Of a DNA stretch of 64,000 nucleotides, positions 62,043-64,000 are shown in pieces. Both the position numbers and the translations under genes were made by a program. The DNA comes from Actinacidiphila rubida (lineage in GTDB: Bacteria > Actinomycetota > Actinomycetes > Streptomycetales > Streptomycetaceae). Position 1 is the first letter of the stretch; every line of letters starts with the position of its first letter. The notes beneath the pieces are model-generated. The model was not told the origin of the DNA. It saw only the letters and a list, made by a program, of their open reading frames with translations, and ran no database searches. The stretch spans positions 62,001-126,000 of the forward strand of contig NZ_FODD01000001.1 of the NCBI RefSeq assembly GCF_900110255.1. Direction: 5' to 3'.

Positions 62043-63695
62043 TCAGCTGTCCTCGTCCGCGCCCGCCAGCAGGTCGTCGGCGTCCACGATCCGGTACGCG
62101 TAGCCCTGCTCGGCCAGGAAGCGCTGCCGGTGGGCGGCGAAGTCCTGGTCGATGGTGTCGCGGGCGACGACCGAGTAGAACCGGGCCTCGTGCCCGTCGG
62201 CCTTCGGCCGCAGGACCCGGCCCAGGCGCTGCGCCTCCTCCTGCCGGGAGCCGAACGTGCCGGAGACCTGGATGGCCACCGTCGCCTCCGGCAGGTCGAT
62301 GGAGAAGTTCGCGACCTTCGACACCACCAGCACCGAGAGCTCGCCGTTGCGGAACGCGTCGAAGAGCTTCTCGCGCTGCGCGTTGCTGGTCTCGCCCTTG
62401 ATCACCGGGGCGTTCAGGTGCTCGCCCAGCTCGTCGAGCTGGTCGATGTACTGCCCGATCACCAGCGTCTGCTGGCCGCGGTGCTTGGCCACCAGCGCCT
62501 CGGTGACCTTCCGCTTGGTCGCGGTGGTCGCGCAGTAGCGGTACTTCTCCTCGGCCTCCGCGGTGGCGTACGCCAGCCGCTCGCTGTCGGTGAGGTTGAC
62601 CCGCACCTCCACGCAGTCGGCCGGCGCGATGTAGCCCTGCGCCTCGATCTCCTTCCAGGGCGCGTCGAACCGCTTCGGCCCGATCAGCGAGAACACGTCC
62701 GACTCGCGGCCGTCCTCGCGCACCAGCGTCGCCGTCAGGCCGAGCCGGCGGCGCGCCTGGAGGTCCGCGGTGAACTTGAAGACCGGCGCGGGCAGCAGGT
62801 GCACCTCGTCGTAGAGGATCAGGCCCCAGTCCCGCGAGTCGAACAGCTCCAGGTGCGGATAGACGCCCTTCCGCTTCGTCGTCAGCACCTGGTACGTCGC
62901 GATCGTGACCGGGCGGATCTCCTTGCGGGTGCCGCTGTACTCACCGATCTCGTCCTCGGTCAGCGACGTCCGCTTCACCAGCTCGTGCTTCCACTGCCGG
63001 GCCGAGACGGTGTTCGTGACCAGGATCAGCGTGGTCGCCTTCGCCTCCGCCATCGCGCCCGCGCCGACCAGCGTCTTGCCGGCACCGCAGGGCAGCACGA
63101 CCACGCCGGAGCCGCCGTGCCAGAAGCCCTCGACCGCCTGCTTCTGGTACGGCCGCAGCGACCAGCCGTCCTCACGCAGCTCGATCGGGTGCGCCTCGCC
63201 GTCCACGTACCCGGCGAGGTCCTCGGCCGGCCAGCCCAGCTTCAGCAGCACCTGCTTGATCTGCCCGCGCTCCGAGGGGTGCACGGCGACCGTGTCGTCG
63301 TCGATCCGCGCGCCCACCAGCGGCTGGACCCGCTTGGACCGCAGGATCTCCTCCAGCACGGGCCGGTCGGTGCTGGTCAGCACCAGGCCGTGCGTGGGGT
63401 GCTTGCTCAGCCGCAGCCGCCCGTACCGGGCCATGGTCTCGGCGACGTCGACCAGCAGTGCGTGCGGCACCGGGTAGCGCGAGTACTCCATGAGCGCGTC
63501 GATGACCTGCTCGGCGTCGTGCCCGGCGGCCCGCGCGTTCCACAGGCCGAGCGGCGTCAGGCGGTAGGTGTGGATGTGCTCGGGCGCGCGTTCCAGCTCG
63601 GCGAACGGGGCGATGGCACGGCGGCAGGCGTCGGCCTGCTCATGGTCGACTTCCAGCAGGAGGGTCTTGTCGCTCTGGACGATCAGGCAGGACAC
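62043..63695 (-). CDS. XPB-type DNA repair helicase
   Basis: A 550-residue SF2 helicase resembling bacterial and archaeal XPB. The N-terminal damage-recognition-like region is followed by Walker A GCGAGKTLVGAGAMAEAK, the DEVH box (ILYDEVHLLPAP), LGLTATLVREDGRE and the C-terminal QEEAQRLGRVLRPK motif VI. GTG 63695 has GGAGG seven bases upstream; the open frame extends 52 codons further with low-complexity sequence. Confidence 0.93.
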   Translation of the reverse strand: MSCLIVQSDKTLLLEVDHEQADACRRAIAPFAELERAPEHIHTYRLTPLGLWNARAAGHDAEQVIDALMEYSRYPVPHALLVDVAETMARYGRLRLSKHPTHGLVLTSTDRPVLEEILRSKRVQPLVGARIDDDTVAVHPSERGQIKQVLLKLGWPAEDLAGYVDGEAHPIELREDGWSLRPYQKQAVEGFWHGGSGVVVLPCGAGKTLVGAGAMAEAKATTLILVTNTVSARQWKHELVKRTSLTEDEIGEYSGTRKEIRPVTIATYQVLTTKRKGVYPHLELFDSRDWGLILYDEVHLLPAPVFKFTADLQARRRLGLTATLVREDGRESDVFSLIGPKRFDAPWKEIEAQGYIAPADCVEVRVNLTDSERLAYATAEAEEKYRYCATTATKRKVTEALVAKHRGQQTLVIGQYIDQLDELGEHLNAPVIKGETSNAQREKLFDAFRNGELSVLVVSKVANFSIDLPEATVAIQVSGTFGSRQEEAQRLGRVLRPKADGHEARFYSVVARDTIDQDFAAHRQRFLAEQGYAYRIVDADDLLAGADEDS

Positions 63696-63932
63696 GCAGG
63701 GACCTCCGCGGTCGGGGAAACGCGGTCGGGGAAACAGACAACTGTACTGCGGACGGGGGACCCGACCGGGTGACGGCGGCCACGGGCCCGGTGCCGCGGT
63801 CGCCGGTGCCCGCGGGGGCGGGCCGGGCCGGCCGGCGTTGTCGCAGGTCACCCCTGTGGCGGGGGAGGCATACCCATCCGTGGGAATCTGCGTGGCCGGT
63901 GATCGTGGCGAAGGGATTGAAAGTCATATTTG

Positions 63933-64000
63933 ATGTTTTCTGCCCCCATGGATCACCAGCAGACGCATCCCCCCGCCGAGCCGCGCCGGCAGGGGACGTT
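63933..64000 (+). CDS. Partial gene at window end, N-terminus only
   Basis: An open frame begins at ATG 63933 (or 63948) and runs off the window. The 22 visible residues are hydrophilic and Pro/Gln/Arg-rich, so no family can be assigned. It is divergent from the XPB gene, and the AT-richer GAAAGTCATATTTGATG before it looks like a promoter/start region. Confidence 0.4.
   Translation, partial: MFSAPMDHQQTHPPAEPRRQGT

Overview
The window is very GC-rich, uses many GTG starts and carries gene families typical of Streptomyces or a close relative: DUF397/XRE pairs, a stand-alone NuoD, DUF3263, a monocistronic groEL with CIRCE sites, and a SAM riboswitch before threonine synthase. It reads as a core-chromosome segment with one or two accessory stretches. 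I see no phage, IS element, CRISPR array, rRNA or tRNA.

Layout. 0-16.4 kb: a LysR regulator, pyrophosphatase, then a housekeeping run of PBP4-type peptidase, zincin, tilS, hpt, ftsH and folE, followed by a folate set (folP, NTF2-like gene, folB, folK, DUF3180). A divergent lipid-linked pair (membrane esterase / MprF-like aminoacyl-lipid synthase) sits between folE and folP. 16.7-24 kb: cysteine dioxygenase with rhodanese, a coiled-coil membrane protein, an orphan NuoD, an epimerase, a MidA/NDUFAF7-type methyltransferase and a membrane-anchored carbohydrate-binding protein. 24-30 kb: amino-sugar catabolism (PfkB kinase, nagA, ROK kinase) divergent from a sugar-binding lipoprotein, with a DasR-like dre site between them, then DUF3263 and otsB. 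30-39.4 kb: a loose collection of regulatory, membrane and secreted genes lying between otsB and otsA. 41.7-47.5 kb: a probable ureide or N-heterocycle nitrogen-scavenging island (amidase, acetamidase/formamidase, GntR regulator, AtzC/CodA-like amidohydrolase, DUF1097 membrane protein, AtzH/HpxZ-like protein). 47.5-53 kb: gpgS, SAM-riboswitch-controlled thrC with a CysO-like sulfur carrier, a cold-shock gene and groEL. 53.4-64 kb: murQ with a MurR/RpiR regulator, small hypotheticals, an ECF sigma/membrane-protein pair, an HD protein, cutC, a HelD-like helicase, a 56-residue peptide gene and an XPB helicase.

Functional threads. otsA, otsB and gpgS make compatible solutes. nagA, the ROK kinase, the PfkB kinase, murQ and MurR serve amino-sugar and cell-wall recycling. 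thrC plus the sulfur carrier under SAM control, and cysteine dioxygenase plus rhodanese, belong to sulfur metabolism. Four long non-coding stretches (about 3.1-3.8, 21.3-21.8, 40.8-41.7 and 53.1-53.4 kb) and a degenerate one at 16.4-16.7 kb are built from recurring GC-rich hairpin repeats sharing the palindrome CCACCGGCCGGTGG. One contains two inverted copies of an element whose stems differ in sequence but keep pairing.

All product names come from reading the translated sequence and from memory of the families; no database search was run.
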